In this document: piece by piece, positions 9,185 through 17,206 of the stretch
Layout of the letters: every line of letters starts with the position of its first letter
Position numbering within the stretch: the first letter of the stretch is position 1
Source: an uncultured Clostridia bacterium
GTDB taxonomy: Bacteria; Bacillota; Clostridia; Oscillospirales; Ruminococcaceae
Reading direction: 5' to 3'
DNA length: 32,279 nt
Assembly (NCBI GenBank): GCA_947629945.1
Contig: CANRFR010000018.1
Coordinates: forward strand, 1-32,279
Position numbers and translations under genes: made by a program
Notes under the pieces: generated by a model
What the model was told of the DNA's origin: nothing
What the model saw: the letters and a program-made list of their open reading frames with translations, nothing else
Database searches by the model: none

Positions 9185-10084
9185 CTATGAGATACCCTCG
9201 CTGTTTTCCAGATCGCGCAAAGTCCTGCCATCTAAGGTTTTCCATTCGATCCAACCGTTGGAGCTATTGCCAATGACAAAAGATGATGCCCCAGAGGGAG
9301 AACTGAAAAGAACATCCTCAAGCAAAACATTGTTCTCATCGACCTTGCGCTGCTTACGCCGCTCTAAATAGCCTTTTGAAAGATACTCCGCGTCCATTGG
9401 AGAAATTATACTCCCTTTTAGCACAACAAATCCATCGGAAGTCTGCTTGCCAATTGCTTTAACGGTGAAATTGATTTGCTTTATCGTTCGGGTAAGATAC
9501 AGCTTTTGCCCATCTCCGGCAGCGTTCTCATTAGTATCATCGGACGAATCCTCAACGACCGGAACGAATACCTTGTGTTCGAGCGTTCCCATTATAAGCT
9601 TGGCGTTTTCGATAAACTCCTCCAGCTCACTCTCCTTTTCCTCGGTGATATGTCCGGGAGAGGGATCGTTTCCGTTTTTGACCGAATAGCGATCGACTTC
9701 AAGCGCAAGATTACAGAAACGATTTTCAAGATAACTTATCTCGGTGGGTCCGAACGAATTGTTTGAAGTGGTGAAGACTACGGCTTCCGTCCAGTAATCC
9801 TTTTCGCGATTGCGTCTATGCTCATACAAGCGGTTTAAAATGCCCTCGCCGTTTTTCCGCACCCCGGCTTGCCCGATATACACGATCTCTTTTCCGGTCT
9901 CATCCGATTTGCCGAACAAGAAATAAACACCGCTCCATTTGAGATCTTCGCGCTCTTTACATTTATCCAGATCGGTTCTCGGTATCTTATACGCAACACC
10001 CGTCCAATTGGCTAAGGTGCATTTTATTCTGCCGTCTGCAACGCCGTCCATCAGGAACAAATTGATGCTTTTGCCTCGTGACAT
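9185..10084 (-). CDS. GIY-YIG nuclease-domain protein with C-terminal DUF4357
   Basis: About 299 residues. The GIY-YIG signature appears as GVYFLFG (52-58) and VYIGQAG (68-74), with downstream Arg-rich GILNRLYEHRR and a Glu in YLENRF (120), as expected for the metal-binding residue. The C-terminal segment (LFSSPSGASSFVIGNSSNGW) resembles DUF4357, a domain often fused to GIY-YIG or found in restriction-modification loci. The domain pair suggests a DNA nuclease, possibly a restriction or anti-invasion enzyme. The start is uncertain: Met at 10084 follows a weak GGGG, while the Met at 10099 has GGAAGA directly adjacent. AT-rich sequence with two ATTATA boxes (10125-10136) upstream may hold the promoter. 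It lies between hsdM and the integrase, so it may be element cargo or part of the local defence cluster. Confidence 0.8.
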   Translation of the reverse strand: MSRGKSINLFLMDGVADGRIKCTLANWTGVAYKIPRTDLDKCKEREDLKWSGVYFLFGKSDETGKEIVYIGQAGVRKNGEGILNRLYEHRRNREKDYWTEAVVFTTSNNSFGPTEISYLENRFCNLALEVDRYSVKNGNDPSPGHITEEKESELEEFIENAKLIMGTLEHKVFVPVVEDSSDDTNENAAGDGQKLYLTRTIKQINFTVKAIGKQTSDGFVVLKGSIISPMDAEYLSKGYLERRKQRKVDENNVLLEDVLFSSPSGASSFVIGNSSNGWIEWKTLDGRTLRDLENSEGIS

Positions 10085-10169
10085 TTTATGTAACCCCATT
10101 CTTCCAAATATTACAAATATACCTATTATAATTATATCACAGTTTTCGGGAAAATGGAATACATTTACA

Positions 10170-10210
10170 CAAAAAAATCCCCTGTCAATCGAAAATCGAC
10201 CAACAGGGGA
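10170..10210 (-). terminator. Rho-independent terminator after the integrase gene
   Basis: On the minus strand CCCCTGT and ACAGGGG (10203-10209 and 10179-10185) form the stem, with an inner self-complementary TCGATTTTCGA loop, followed by seven T residues (10171-10177). It sits 16 nt past the integrase stop. The element's attachment site should be close to this point. Confidence 0.8.
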
Positions 10211-10225
10211 TGTAAATTCATTTCG

Positions 10226-11491
10226 TTAAACCGAGCGGAACAAATCTCTTGAGACGCTGCCGGTATCGCGGTCAAGCTCTTTACGAGCGGCTTCTATGTC
10301 ATTCAGTCGGCTGAGTTCATCGGCTGCGTCATCAAGCCCCAAATGCGTATAGGTGTTCAAGGTAACGCCGATGTCGCTGTGACCCATAAGATACTGGAGA
10401 GTTTTCGGGTTCATTCCCGCCTTAGTCATATTGCTGCAGTAGGTGTGGCGACAAACGTGCGGGGTTATGTTCGGCAGCTGAAGCTTATAAATTTCATTGT
10501 AACGCTTTACCATGTGATTGAACCTGTGTTCCCAATGCATTGCCACAAGCGGGTATCCGTCCTTGTCTGTGAACAAAAATCCCGTATAGCCGCCAACTAT
10601 CCGCTCCGCTTTTGGTGCCTTTCTGTCATCGATTATCGCTTGAAGGCAATATGCAACATCATCTGTGATGGGTATTTTCCTTGTACCTGCATTGGTTTTC
10701 GTGGATTCTATGATCAGCTTCATATCGCTTGTCCGTTGAAGCTGACGCTCGATGTTTACCACCTTGTTTTCTAGATCGATATCGGAGAGCGTCAACCCGC
10801 AGAACTCCGATATTCTCATTCCCGTGTGGAACAATATGTAAACGACTTCATAATACTTACAGTAATTGTTATCGTCGTGAACGAATTTCAAAAATCTCCG
10901 CATTTCGTCCTTGGTGATCGCTTGACGGGTAACGCTGTCATTGACGATAACAGTAGCCATCTCAAATCCGAACGGGTTCTTTCTGAGTACATCATCGTCA
11001 ACCGCCATCTGAAAAGCCGGACGGAGGACGCCGCGCACGGTTTTTATCGTGCTGTAACCCTTTCCGTCCTCTTGCAGCTTGATAAGGAACAGCTTCGCAT
11101 CGGATGTCTTGACCGTTCCTATCTTATTTGACGAAAACGGCTCCTTTGCGAGAAGATTTTTTACAAAGCCGTAATTGCTCTTGGTGCTGTACTTTACGCC
11201 CGTCTTAGTCGCCAGATAGCGTTCCACGAGTTCATAAACGGTCATATTTTTATTGGACGGGTCGCAGAGCGTGTCCAGATCGTAGCCTATCTGCTTCTCC
11301 ATTTCCCGAAGCGATTGGCAAGGCTTTTTCCCGCTCGGCAGCGGATCGGTAGGCTCTAACCGCCAGCTGTACACAAAATGCGGCTTTCCGTTGATGTGAT
11401 ACTTGAACTGATATTTTCCGTCTGCGCGGATAGATTCTCCGCGCCTTAAAAGCCGCCGTTTTGAATCCCGTCTTTGCGGATTTCTCGGCAT
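10226..11491 (-). CDS. int: Tn916-type tyrosine integrase
   Basis: A 421-residue integrase that aligns by eye with Tn916 Int over its length. The N-terminal arm-binding domain has GESIRADGKYQFKYHINGKP and FVYSWRLEPTDPLPSGK. The core catalytic residues are Arg226 (TGMRISE), Lys265 (STKTNAG), His345 and Arg348 (HVCRH), His371 (MGHSD) and Tyr381 (NTYTH). It inserts and excises the element through a Holliday-junction mechanism, with an excisionase controlling direction. The start ATG at 11491 follows GGAGGAG. It overlaps the preceding excisionase-like gene by 46 nt, and a terminator follows directly. In this position it sets the left end of the prophage-like element. Confidence 0.97.
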   Translation of the reverse strand: MPRNPQRRDSKRRLLRRGESIRADGKYQFKYHINGKPHFVYSWRLEPTDPLPSGKKPCQSLREMEKQIGYDLDTLCDPSNKNMTVYELVERYLATKTGVKYSTKSNYGFVKNLLAKEPFSSNKIGTVKTSDAKLFLIKLQEDGKGYSTIKTVRGVLRPAFQMAVDDDVLRKNPFGFEMATVIVNDSVTRQAITKDEMRRFLKFVHDDNNYCKYYEVVYILFHTGMRISEFCGLTLSDIDLENKVVNIERQLQRTSDMKLIIESTKTNAGTRKIPITDDVAYCLQAIIDDRKAPKAERIVGGYTGFLFTDKDGYPLVAMHWEHRFNHMVKRYNEIYKLQLPNITPHVCRHTYCSNMTKAGMNPKTLQYLMGHSDIGVTLNTYTHLGLDDAADELSRLNDIEAARKELDRDTGSVSRDLFRSV

Positions 11492-11700
11492 AACAACTCC
11501 TCCTTTGCTTTCGGTTCGCTTTCCAAAAAATGCTGAAATTCCTCGCGAAGTACCAAGACCCTGTTGTGATAAAACGCCAAAAAGCTGTAATGGTCGCCGC
11601 TTTTCAGGAAACGAGTGAATTTACGCGCGCTCAAGCCGAATAATTCAATTGCTTCACGAACGTTTAAGTAGGTTTTTTCGGATATTTTCGGCTTTATCAA
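11446..11700 (-). CDS. Small HTH protein, excisionase-like
   Basis: This 84-residue protein contains a MerR/excisionase-like helix-turn-helix: TYLNVREAIELFGLSARKF, then a wing with NRVLVLREEFQHFLE. It starts at a TTG (11700) whose last bases overlap the TGA stop of the preceding gene (TTGA), with AGAGAGGTG 7 nt upstream, and its end overlaps the integrase start. This tight coupling argues that the two are made together. It likely binds near the attachment site or regulates the integrase, as small Xis-type proteins do. It is the most divergent of three related small proteins in a row. Confidence 0.75.
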   Translation of the reverse strand: MIKPKISEKTYLNVREAIELFGLSARKFTRFLKSGDHYSFLAFYHNRVLVLREEFQHFLESEPKAKEELLCREIRKDGIQNGGF

Positions 11701-11906
11701 TCCTCATCACCTCTCTCCGTCAATGAATCAATATACTCCTCGAACCGCTTTCTGATGATAAGGTAACGGTTTCCGTTCATTATCGCGAAATGGTTATCGC
11801 TCTCGGCAAGTCTGCGAAGCCGTTTTTCTCCGATGTTGAAATAAGCCGCTGCCTCGTTTATCGACAGCAGATACTTTTCACTTATCGGAATATTCTTCTC
11901 TAACAT
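11697..11906 (-). CDS. Excisionase (Tn916 Xis-like)
   Basis: A 69-residue protein starting MLEKNIPISEKYLLSINEA at the ATG 11906, with GGAGGTGAGCATT upstream. The pattern AAAYFNIGEKRLRRLAES followed by MNGNRYLIIRKRFEEYI matches the winged-helix excisionases of Tn916-family elements. Such proteins bind the element ends and direct the tyrosine integrase toward excision. It shares most of its length with the next gene upstream (same EKYLLSI and FNIGEK cores), which suggests tandem duplication. It is coupled to the following small HTH gene by a TTGA overlap. Confidence 0.85.
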   Translation of the reverse strand: MLEKNIPISEKYLLSINEAAAYFNIGEKRLRRLAESDNHFAIMNGNRYLIIRKRFEEYIDSLTERGDED

Positions 11907-11985
11907 AATGCTCACCTCCGTTTTCCGATACCATATTAACTCTTTCAAACGGAAATAGCAACTACTTACGGCAAAGAAAAAGAAA

Positions 11986-12228
11986 CTAAATCGCCGAACT
12001 TTCCTCAATAAATTTCTCGAATTTTGTGCGAATTATGAGTACACGATTACCGTTATAAACAGAAAATCTTCTATCCGCCGAGCCGCCTTGATTGTCCTCG
12101 GCAAGTCGGCGTATCTTTTTCTCTCCGATATTGAAATACATCGCCGCTTCCTTTATAGAAAGCAGATACTTCTCGCCGATAGACAGAGAAGCCCTCTCGG
12201 TGCTGACCGATTCATTCTTTAGCAACAT
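11986..12228 (-). CDS. Second excisionase (Tn916 Xis-like) paralogue
   Basis: An 80-residue protein starting MLLKNESVSTERASLSIGEK at 12228, preceded by GGGAGGTGATA. The core EKYLLSIKEAAMYFNIGEKK and NGNRVLIIRTKFEKFIEE is a close copy of the neighbouring excisionase, with an inserted Gly-rich stretch (DNQGGSADRR) before the wing. The longer upstream open frame to 12390 crosses the late-operon terminator and is not used. Two Xis paralogues in one operon may recognise different arm sites, or one may be a spare copy. The gene is the first of the int/xis operon. Confidence 0.85.
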   Translation of the reverse strand: MLLKNESVSTERASLSIGEKYLLSIKEAAMYFNIGEKKIRRLAEDNQGGSADRRFSVYNGNRVLIIRTKFEKFIEESSAI

Positions 12229-12256
12229 TATCACCTCCCGGAAATGCGTTCCTATT

Positions 12257-12278
12257 ATTATAAGGACAGTTATTCTGT
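12257..12278 (-). promoter_or_regulatory. Candidate promoter and dyad operator before the excisionase operon
   Basis: A TATAAT hexamer on the minus strand (12257-12262) lies 28 nt before the excisionase start codon. It is adjacent to a perfect dyad ACAG-N5-CTGT (12266-12278) within the spacer. The -35 is poor (CCCAAT), which would fit an activated or repressed promoter. Inference from sequence only. Confidence 0.4.
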
Positions 12279-12357
12279 AATTGGGGACTAAATCCTCACT
12301 CAGTCGCCCTATAATGTTTTTCAATAATCTATCTGGACAAAAATGAGTAAATTGGGC

Positions 12358-12396
12358 GAAAAAAATCAGCCCGTGAGAATAATTTCCCACGGGCTG
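12358..12396 (-). terminator. Strong terminator of the phage late operon
   Basis: CAGCCCGTG (12367-12375) pairs with CACGGGCTG (12388-12396). On the minus strand the hairpin is followed by ATTTTTTT. It lies a few bases past the endolysin stop and separates lysis genes from the int/xis operon. Confidence 0.9.
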
Positions 12397-12399
12397 CGC

Positions 12400-13299
12400 T
12401 CATCTCAATATTTCATTTACACGTTTCTGCACAGCAGAATAGTCATACCCCGCCGCAATCAACCGTTTTCTGCGTTCCTCTCCGTTCCCCCAATCCCCGC
12501 GAATGACCTCGCGGGCAAGTTCGTCAACGGACTTCTTCGGCTTGTACAAAATCTCGTTGACGCGGTTTTGCACGGCATAGTAATCGTACCCGGCGGCTGT
12601 CAAGCGTTCCTTGCGCTCGATACCGCTGCCCCATTTGCCGGCGATGATCTCTTGGGCAAGTTCATCAACTGTCTTTTCCGCAACAGGCTCCTTGACCGCA
12701 TAGTCCGCAAAGCAAATATCCCCGTCAATGTCATAGCTGCCAGCCCGGCTCAGGTCGCCGATGTTGTCCAAGCCCCACTGCCACATCTTCTGTCCGTAGT
12801 CATACTTGGAAGGCTTGTTCGGGCTACCCGTCCAATGAGCAAGCCAGATGTCGTACTTTCCGATGAGTTCACCCTTGTTGTAGTAGCATTCAATAAAAGA
12901 CGGATTTGCGTAGATACCCGGAGTAAATCCCGCCGCGCGAACGATCTCGCAGAACGTTTTCGCCATTTCCGTGCGAGTTGCGTTATTCAAGCCGTTTATC
13001 TGACGCTTTTCTTCCAAATCAAAAAACACGGGATATGTCGGAGCAAGCCCCTTGACGACCTCCACGCACTTTTCCGCCTCAGCTTTGGCTTCGTCAATGC
13101 TCATCGCATAGCTGTACCAATAAAAGCCGTAGTCAATGCCGTATTTGTTGCAGTCCGCGACGAACTTGTCCATTGTAACATCCTTTTTCGTAGAGAAGCC
13201 CGCGCGGATGATCGCGAACCTCACGCCCGCCTTTTGGAGCTCCGCAAAGTTGATGCCCTCCTGACAGTAGCTGATGTCAACACCTTTAATTCTCGTCAT
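12400..13299 (-). CDS. Endolysin: GH25 muramidase with two Cpl-7-type wall-binding repeats
   Basis: A 299-residue lysozyme. The GH25 catalytic domain (about 1-200) shows KGVDISYCQ (Asp8), FAIIRAGF, and VFFDLEE with the acidic pair Asp94/Glu96. Two tandem CW_7 (Cpl-7-like) modules occupy residues 210-251 and 257-299, each with VDELA, GxWGxGxERKxRL and AAGYDYxAVQxRVNEIL. It hydrolyses the glycan backbone of peptidoglycan at lysis; the repeats bind muropeptide and broaden target range in known relatives. The start at 13299 follows GGAGGA by 8 nt and overlaps the holin end by 14 nt. There is no signal peptide, so release depends on the holin. Confidence 0.96.
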   Translation of the reverse strand: MTRIKGVDISYCQEGINFAELQKAGVRFAIIRAGFSTKKDVTMDKFVADCNKYGIDYGFYWYSYAMSIDEAKAEAEKCVEVVKGLAPTYPVFFDLEEKRQINGLNNATRTEMAKTFCEIVRAAGFTPGIYANPSFIECYYNKGELIGKYDIWLAHWTGSPNKPSKYDYGQKMWQWGLDNIGDLSRAGSYDIDGDICFADYAVKEPVAEKTVDELAQEIIAGKWGSGIERKERLTAAGYDYYAVQNRVNEILYKPKKSVDELAREVIRGDWGNGEERRKRLIAAGYDYSAVQKRVNEILR

Positions 13300-13723
13300 T
13301 ATTTCCGTCCTCCTTTTCGTCTGTTTCGGCGCGGTTGTGCAGCTGTTCAAGCACCGACTTTATCTTCTTCGGCACGGGCAGCCCCAGATGAGCCGAATTT
13401 TCCACCAAAGATACTCCCTCGTTGGATATGTAGAAGAAGATCACGGCAGTCCGCAGAATAGAGCCTGTCCGAATAACGTACAAATCCAAAAGATGCGACG
13501 CGCCAACTATCAGAAAAATCAGCACCTTTCTGCAAATCCCTTTGAAACCTACCGAACTCGACAGCTTTTTGTCGATAACAGCGCACATCACTCCTGTGAT
13601 GTAATCAATAACGACAAACGCGATCAAAGCGATGAGCAGTCCATCACACCCTCCGAGATAATAGCCGAGCCAACCTCCAACAGCTGTGAAAATTGCTTGT
13701 ACTGTGTTCCAAAATTCTTTCAT
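13286..13723 (-). CDS. Phage holin (phi-Cp/TcdE-like family)
   Basis: A 145-residue membrane protein with three hydrophobic segments. The first is AIFTAVGGWLGYYLGG, followed by LLIALIAFVVIDYITGVMC and KVLIFLIVGASHLLDLYVI. DYITG and the SSSVGFKGICRK loop are typical of the toxin-secretion/phage-lysis holin family. The C-terminus is charged. The start at 13723 is preferred over the Met two codons upstream because GGAGGA would otherwise touch the start codon. It overlaps the stop of the upstream tail gene and immediately precedes the endolysin. The holin forms membrane lesions that let the endolysin reach the wall. Confidence 0.93.
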   Translation of the reverse strand: MKEFWNTVQAIFTAVGGWLGYYLGGCDGLLIALIAFVVIDYITGVMCAVIDKKLSSSVGFKGICRKVLIFLIVGASHLLDLYVIRTGSILRTAVIFFYISNEGVSLVENSAHLGLPVPKKIKSVLEQLHNRAETDEKEDGNNDEN

Positions 13724-13725
13724 TT

Positions 13726-15435
13726 TCATTCCTCCTCGTCAACAATGTCATAAGTTATTTTCATTACCTGTCCGTCCAGCTTGCGAACCGGCGAGGACAG
13801 GTTGTTTATCGTGGTAAGGCACGGCTTTAAAACACCGAGTGAAAGTCCAAAATAGCGGGATGTGCCGTTGCTTGTATACGGATTGTCTGGCGCGACATAG
13901 TACGGAAAACTCATGTCCTTGACTTTCATGAAATTTGCGTAGCAATTGATACGGGAAGTTCCGTAAGTGGGCATTGAAACCCGCATTCTGTACTGATCGT
14001 ACCCATCGCCGTTCTTGATTATTTCAAGTGCAATAGCGGAATAGTTTATGTTGCAGCTGTCGCAAATCAAGATTGGAGTGTGAGATTTTTCGTCCACATA
14101 AAAGCCCCAGAAACTTGCAGTCGCCATATTGGATAATCGCTCATTATTTATGTATTGGAGCGTTTTATTCTCGGAAATTCCGCTCTCCGAAAAAATTCTC
14201 AACTGCCCATAGTTTTCCGAAGAAGTGTTTTCCGTACCATCAATCAGCGGATGATCGGTTATTGCGAAATACTTTCCATCCCATTGAAAAGCGGGAAGAG
14301 CCGAGTTGTAGTCCTCATTCACTCCCGCTCCGTAGAACCATGTGTACTTGTAATCGTGATAAACATAGTTAAACCCGATATCATAGTTTTGTAACATAAC
14401 ATCTGTGGTTATCACTTTTTTGGATTTTTGAGTATAACTCGCAAGGTCAAACACATAGTGATATATACTCTGTTTACTTTGACCTATAACGTGTATTTCC
14501 TCACCGATAACATACGGGAAGAATGCCAGCCACTGCGGGTTTTCAAACCAATTATTCCGCAGCTTTTCCTTTTCATCTTCGGGAATACTGCTTGTGTTAT
14601 ATGAGCTGTTTGTGTAAAAATATGAGCCGTGAAAATAATTCCCCGATGATGTATCGGGGATAGGACTTGGCGCGGGGAATATTTCGATCACCTTTTTCAT
14701 GCTTACAATGCCGCAGAACGGCTTTTTCTCGCTGACGCTTATGGAAGTCGGGTCAAAGAAAATGACCTCATAAATTCCGCAGTCATGACGGTTCTTTCCA
14801 AGCAGACGGACATTGCCATTTTCGAGTTTGTCCATATAAAACCACTTGTAGTGCGCTAAATCAATTTCGGAATTCGGAATAAATCGTCCGCAAATAGTGT
14901 GCAAATTACTGCTGAAACTTGAAGTGGAGTTGCTGTTGAGGTCTGTGCCGCCCATTGACAAGTCCCAAAAAGTATCGTGATAACCGCCCGTGCCGCCGTC
15001 CTTGGTAGTCAAGCAGATACATGAGATCTCGCCGTTTGCCTTGTCGGACGCGAAATCCCAGACGTGGCGGTAACCGCCGTCAATCTTCCCACTCTCGTTT
15101 TCGTTGTAAGTGCCGATGGTTGAATCGGTGTTTGTGGTGGGAATTCCCGCGTGACCTATTTCCGCGTTCGTCCACGGGAGCATTACGTTGTCTGCGTTCT
15201 CCTCGATTTTATCGCGGCAGACAATAACGCCGTGAAAAGCCGTGTCCGCAATATTGCTTTTGAACAGCCGCAAGGGATTGAAACTGCGGTCGTTTTCGGA
15301 ATCCATTCCCGATTCAATGTAATCGGGCGGATTCAGAATATTGTCGACCGCGTTTGTTATCATGTTTTCCTCGCGCGTTTCGGAAACGAGCTTGCCGCCC
15401 TCGAAAAGCTGTATTTTAGCCTTGCCCTTTATCAT
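13726..15435 (-). CDS. Tail appendage protein of unknown type
   Basis: A 569-residue protein, starting MIKGKAKIQLFEGGKLVSET at 15435 with GGAGGA 5 nt before the ATG. The N-terminus (GGKLVSETREENMITNAVDNIL) resembles the start of tail-tip or appendage proteins in clostridial prophages. The rest is rich in Tyr, Asn, Ser and aromatic beta-type segments, with no collagen repeat or clear enzyme motif. It overlaps the upstream tail gene by 20 nt. Its position between the tail protein and the holin suggests a host-recognition or distal tail role, which is inference. Confidence 0.7.
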   Translation of the reverse strand: MIKGKAKIQLFEGGKLVSETREENMITNAVDNILNPPDYIESGMDSENDRSFNPLRLFKSNIADTAFHGVIVCRDKIEENADNVMLPWTNAEIGHAGIPTTNTDSTIGTYNENESGKIDGGYRHVWDFASDKANGEISCICLTTKDGGTGGYHDTFWDLSMGGTDLNSNSTSSFSSNLHTICGRFIPNSEIDLAHYKWFYMDKLENGNVRLLGKNRHDCGIYEVIFFDPTSISVSEKKPFCGIVSMKKVIEIFPAPSPIPDTSSGNYFHGSYFYTNSSYNTSSIPEDEKEKLRNNWFENPQWLAFFPYVIGEEIHVIGQSKQSIYHYVFDLASYTQKSKKVITTDVMLQNYDIGFNYVYHDYKYTWFYGAGVNEDYNSALPAFQWDGKYFAITDHPLIDGTENTSSENYGQLRIFSESGISENKTLQYINNERLSNMATASFWGFYVDEKSHTPILICDSCNINYSAIALEIIKNGDGYDQYRMRVSMPTYGTSRINCYANFMKVKDMSFPYYVAPDNPYTSNGTSRYFGLSLGVLKPCLTTINNLSSPVRKLDGQVMKITYDIVDEEE

Positions 15436-17206
15436 CTTGTTCCTCCTCAAATTCCGTGTACATAAACGAAGTCTGAAAACTGCCGCACGGAGCGTCATTC
15501 AGCACGTCATGCAAGTTTCCGCTGTCGCCGTCATACAAAACGGTTATAGCCTGTACGCTGCCTTTCATTGACGATTCCGCAAGCGTCAGCCAAACAGTGC
15601 TGCCAAAGTTGCCCGCACCAAAGCTTGCCGAAATAGGTGTTAAATTCAGCGTTTCACTTGCCGTTGTTACTATCATCTTGAACGCCGAAAGCTCTATATT
15701 ATCCGATGTCACGGGGTTACGCAATTCAAGAAAAATCTCGCGGTTAGAGATATTTTCGGCTTTCAATGGAGGCGGCGTTTTCGTCTGCGGTGAATCTGGC
15801 GCGGGGAAATGAACCACCGTGTTTTCAAGAGTTTTGCGCCGCTTTTCATAGAACCTTGCAGAGAAATGCAAGTTATTCTCGCACATTGAGTGTCTTTGAA
15901 TATCCGTGAGTTTCGCGATGAGCGTTTCCTTGATAGAAATTGTTCTGAGCGGCTGCTTGCGTTTCTTGAAAATGAAGCCGCGCTCTCTGAATTCCAAGTA
16001 ACCGTCCCAAGGGCTGTCTCCCGCAATAGCCGCGCCGATAACGTAGCCCCAAGTCTGCACGGCGGGAAGGAAACCCTCCGCGCCGTTGTCCGTCAACACA
16101 TGAAAAGTTATAGTGTTCAAGCCGTCCTCCGAAACGAACGGATAATTGAAAGTCTTAGTGTGCTTTCCGACATCGAAATACTCGGTGTAGCGAACACGCT
16201 CATTCGGTCCCAAGCGAATGAAAAAGATAATGTTTCCCGCCGCTGTGATCTCGAACTTCACCGTGACGCAAAACGCGGAATATGTTTTCTTATATGCGTT
16301 ATAAGACAGCTTGATTATCCTCTGCTCTGTGTCCGAAATGTTTATTTGAGAATTGTTTGTGTCGGATTTTATCGCCGCCGTAGCCTCTTGAACCGACTGA
16401 TTTGTCTTGCTGGTTTCCTTTTCCAGCTTGTACAGGCTGTCGTTTATTGACGGGCGATAATCTCCGACCTCGATCTGAATTTCAAATCGGTTATACGGGT
16501 CAAAGCTCATCGAAACTATGCGAGTTTGCACGTTAATTTCAAACGGGCGAAACGTTATGTTGACGTTATCGCCCGTGTGCAGATCGGTGTTTTTATAGAG
16601 CGTCAGCGCGTAGGAATCGGTGCTTGAACGGCTGTCCTTGTCCGTGGAAAGGTCGGTGACGTTCCGCCCGTCCATGAGCTCGATGTAACTCTCCGAACCC
16701 CTGTGTCGGCGAATGTTTATCGCCAAGCCGTCATACTCTATCTCACCATCACAAAGGGCTATAAGCTGCATTACTGCGGCTCTGCGTGTACATTGCTGAT
16801 TTATTTTAAGTTCCACGGGAATGGTGAAATCGCAAATTCCCGCTATAAGATTTGTACCGTTCAGCAATTCGCTCAGACAGTCAAACGGAGTTCCGTTAAA
16901 CTCGAATTTCGTTACCGTGTACTCGGAATTATTGAGTTCGTAGGATTTGTGTTCGCACTCGACTGTCACCGCCGCAATACCGCCCGACATCTTTTTGCTT
17001 ATCTTGACGATGTTAAACAGGTAGTTGAAATCACTACCGCACAACTGAACTTTCTCTCCAACATCAATGGAGTTAAGCGCTGAACACATCACCGTAAAAG
17101 AGAATGTACACTCGCCGTTAAGACTGTCGAACAGCGCGGACGACATCACGCGGGTAAAGCGGCGTTCGTTCTCGCCTTTGGAATTTGTTATGATTATTTC
17201 AGTCAT
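15416..17206 (-). CDS. Prophage tail protein (tail-associated, endopeptidase-tail-like)
   Basis: A 596-residue protein starting MTEIIITNSKGENERRFTRV at 17206, where ATGA overlaps the tape-measure stop. The N-terminal about 370 residues resemble the hub/tail-associated domain of siphophages: GECTFSFTV, VKISKKMSGG, VECEHKSYELN and a Ser-rich linker SKTNQSVQEATAAIKS. The C-terminal part appears to be a beta-rich or carbohydrate-binding region. No catalytic motif was found, so the endopeptidase name of the family is not supported here by residues. It follows the tape measure as expected for the baseplate hub. Confidence 0.8.
   Translation of the reverse strand: MTEIIITNSKGENERRFTRVMSSALFDSLNGECTFSFTVMCSALNSIDVGEKVQLCGSDFNYLFNIVKISKKMSGGIAAVTVECEHKSYELNNSEYTVTKFEFNGTPFDCLSELLNGTNLIAGICDFTIPVELKINQQCTRRAAVMQLIALCDGEIEYDGLAINIRRHRGSESYIELMDGRNVTDLSTDKDSRSSTDSYALTLYKNTDLHTGDNVNITFRPFEINVQTRIVSMSFDPYNRFEIQIEVGDYRPSINDSLYKLEKETSKTNQSVQEATAAIKSDTNNSQINISDTEQRIIKLSYNAYKKTYSAFCVTVKFEITAAGNIIFFIRLGPNERVRYTEYFDVGKHTKTFNYPFVSEDGLNTITFHVLTDNGAEGFLPAVQTWGYVIGAAIAGDSPWDGYLEFRERGFIFKKRKQPLRTISIKETLIAKLTDIQRHSMCENNLHFSARFYEKRRKTLENTVVHFPAPDSPQTKTPPPLKAENISNREIFLELRNPVTSDNIELSAFKMIVTTASETLNLTPISASFGAGNFGSTVWLTLAESSMKGSVQAITVLYDGDSGNLHDVLNDAPCGSFQTSFMYTEFEEEQDDKGQG

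Noticed and set aside
10140-10225. Search for an att direct repeat or a tRNA end next to the integrase
   Set aside because: Only the terminator hairpin is clear; the other element end is outside the window, so no att repeat can be identified.
12343-13461. 372-codon open frame on the + strand
   Set aside because: It lies opposite the endolysin and holin genes, which have clear family motifs and ribosome sites; the + frame has no ribosome site and no recognisable domain, so it is a shadow.
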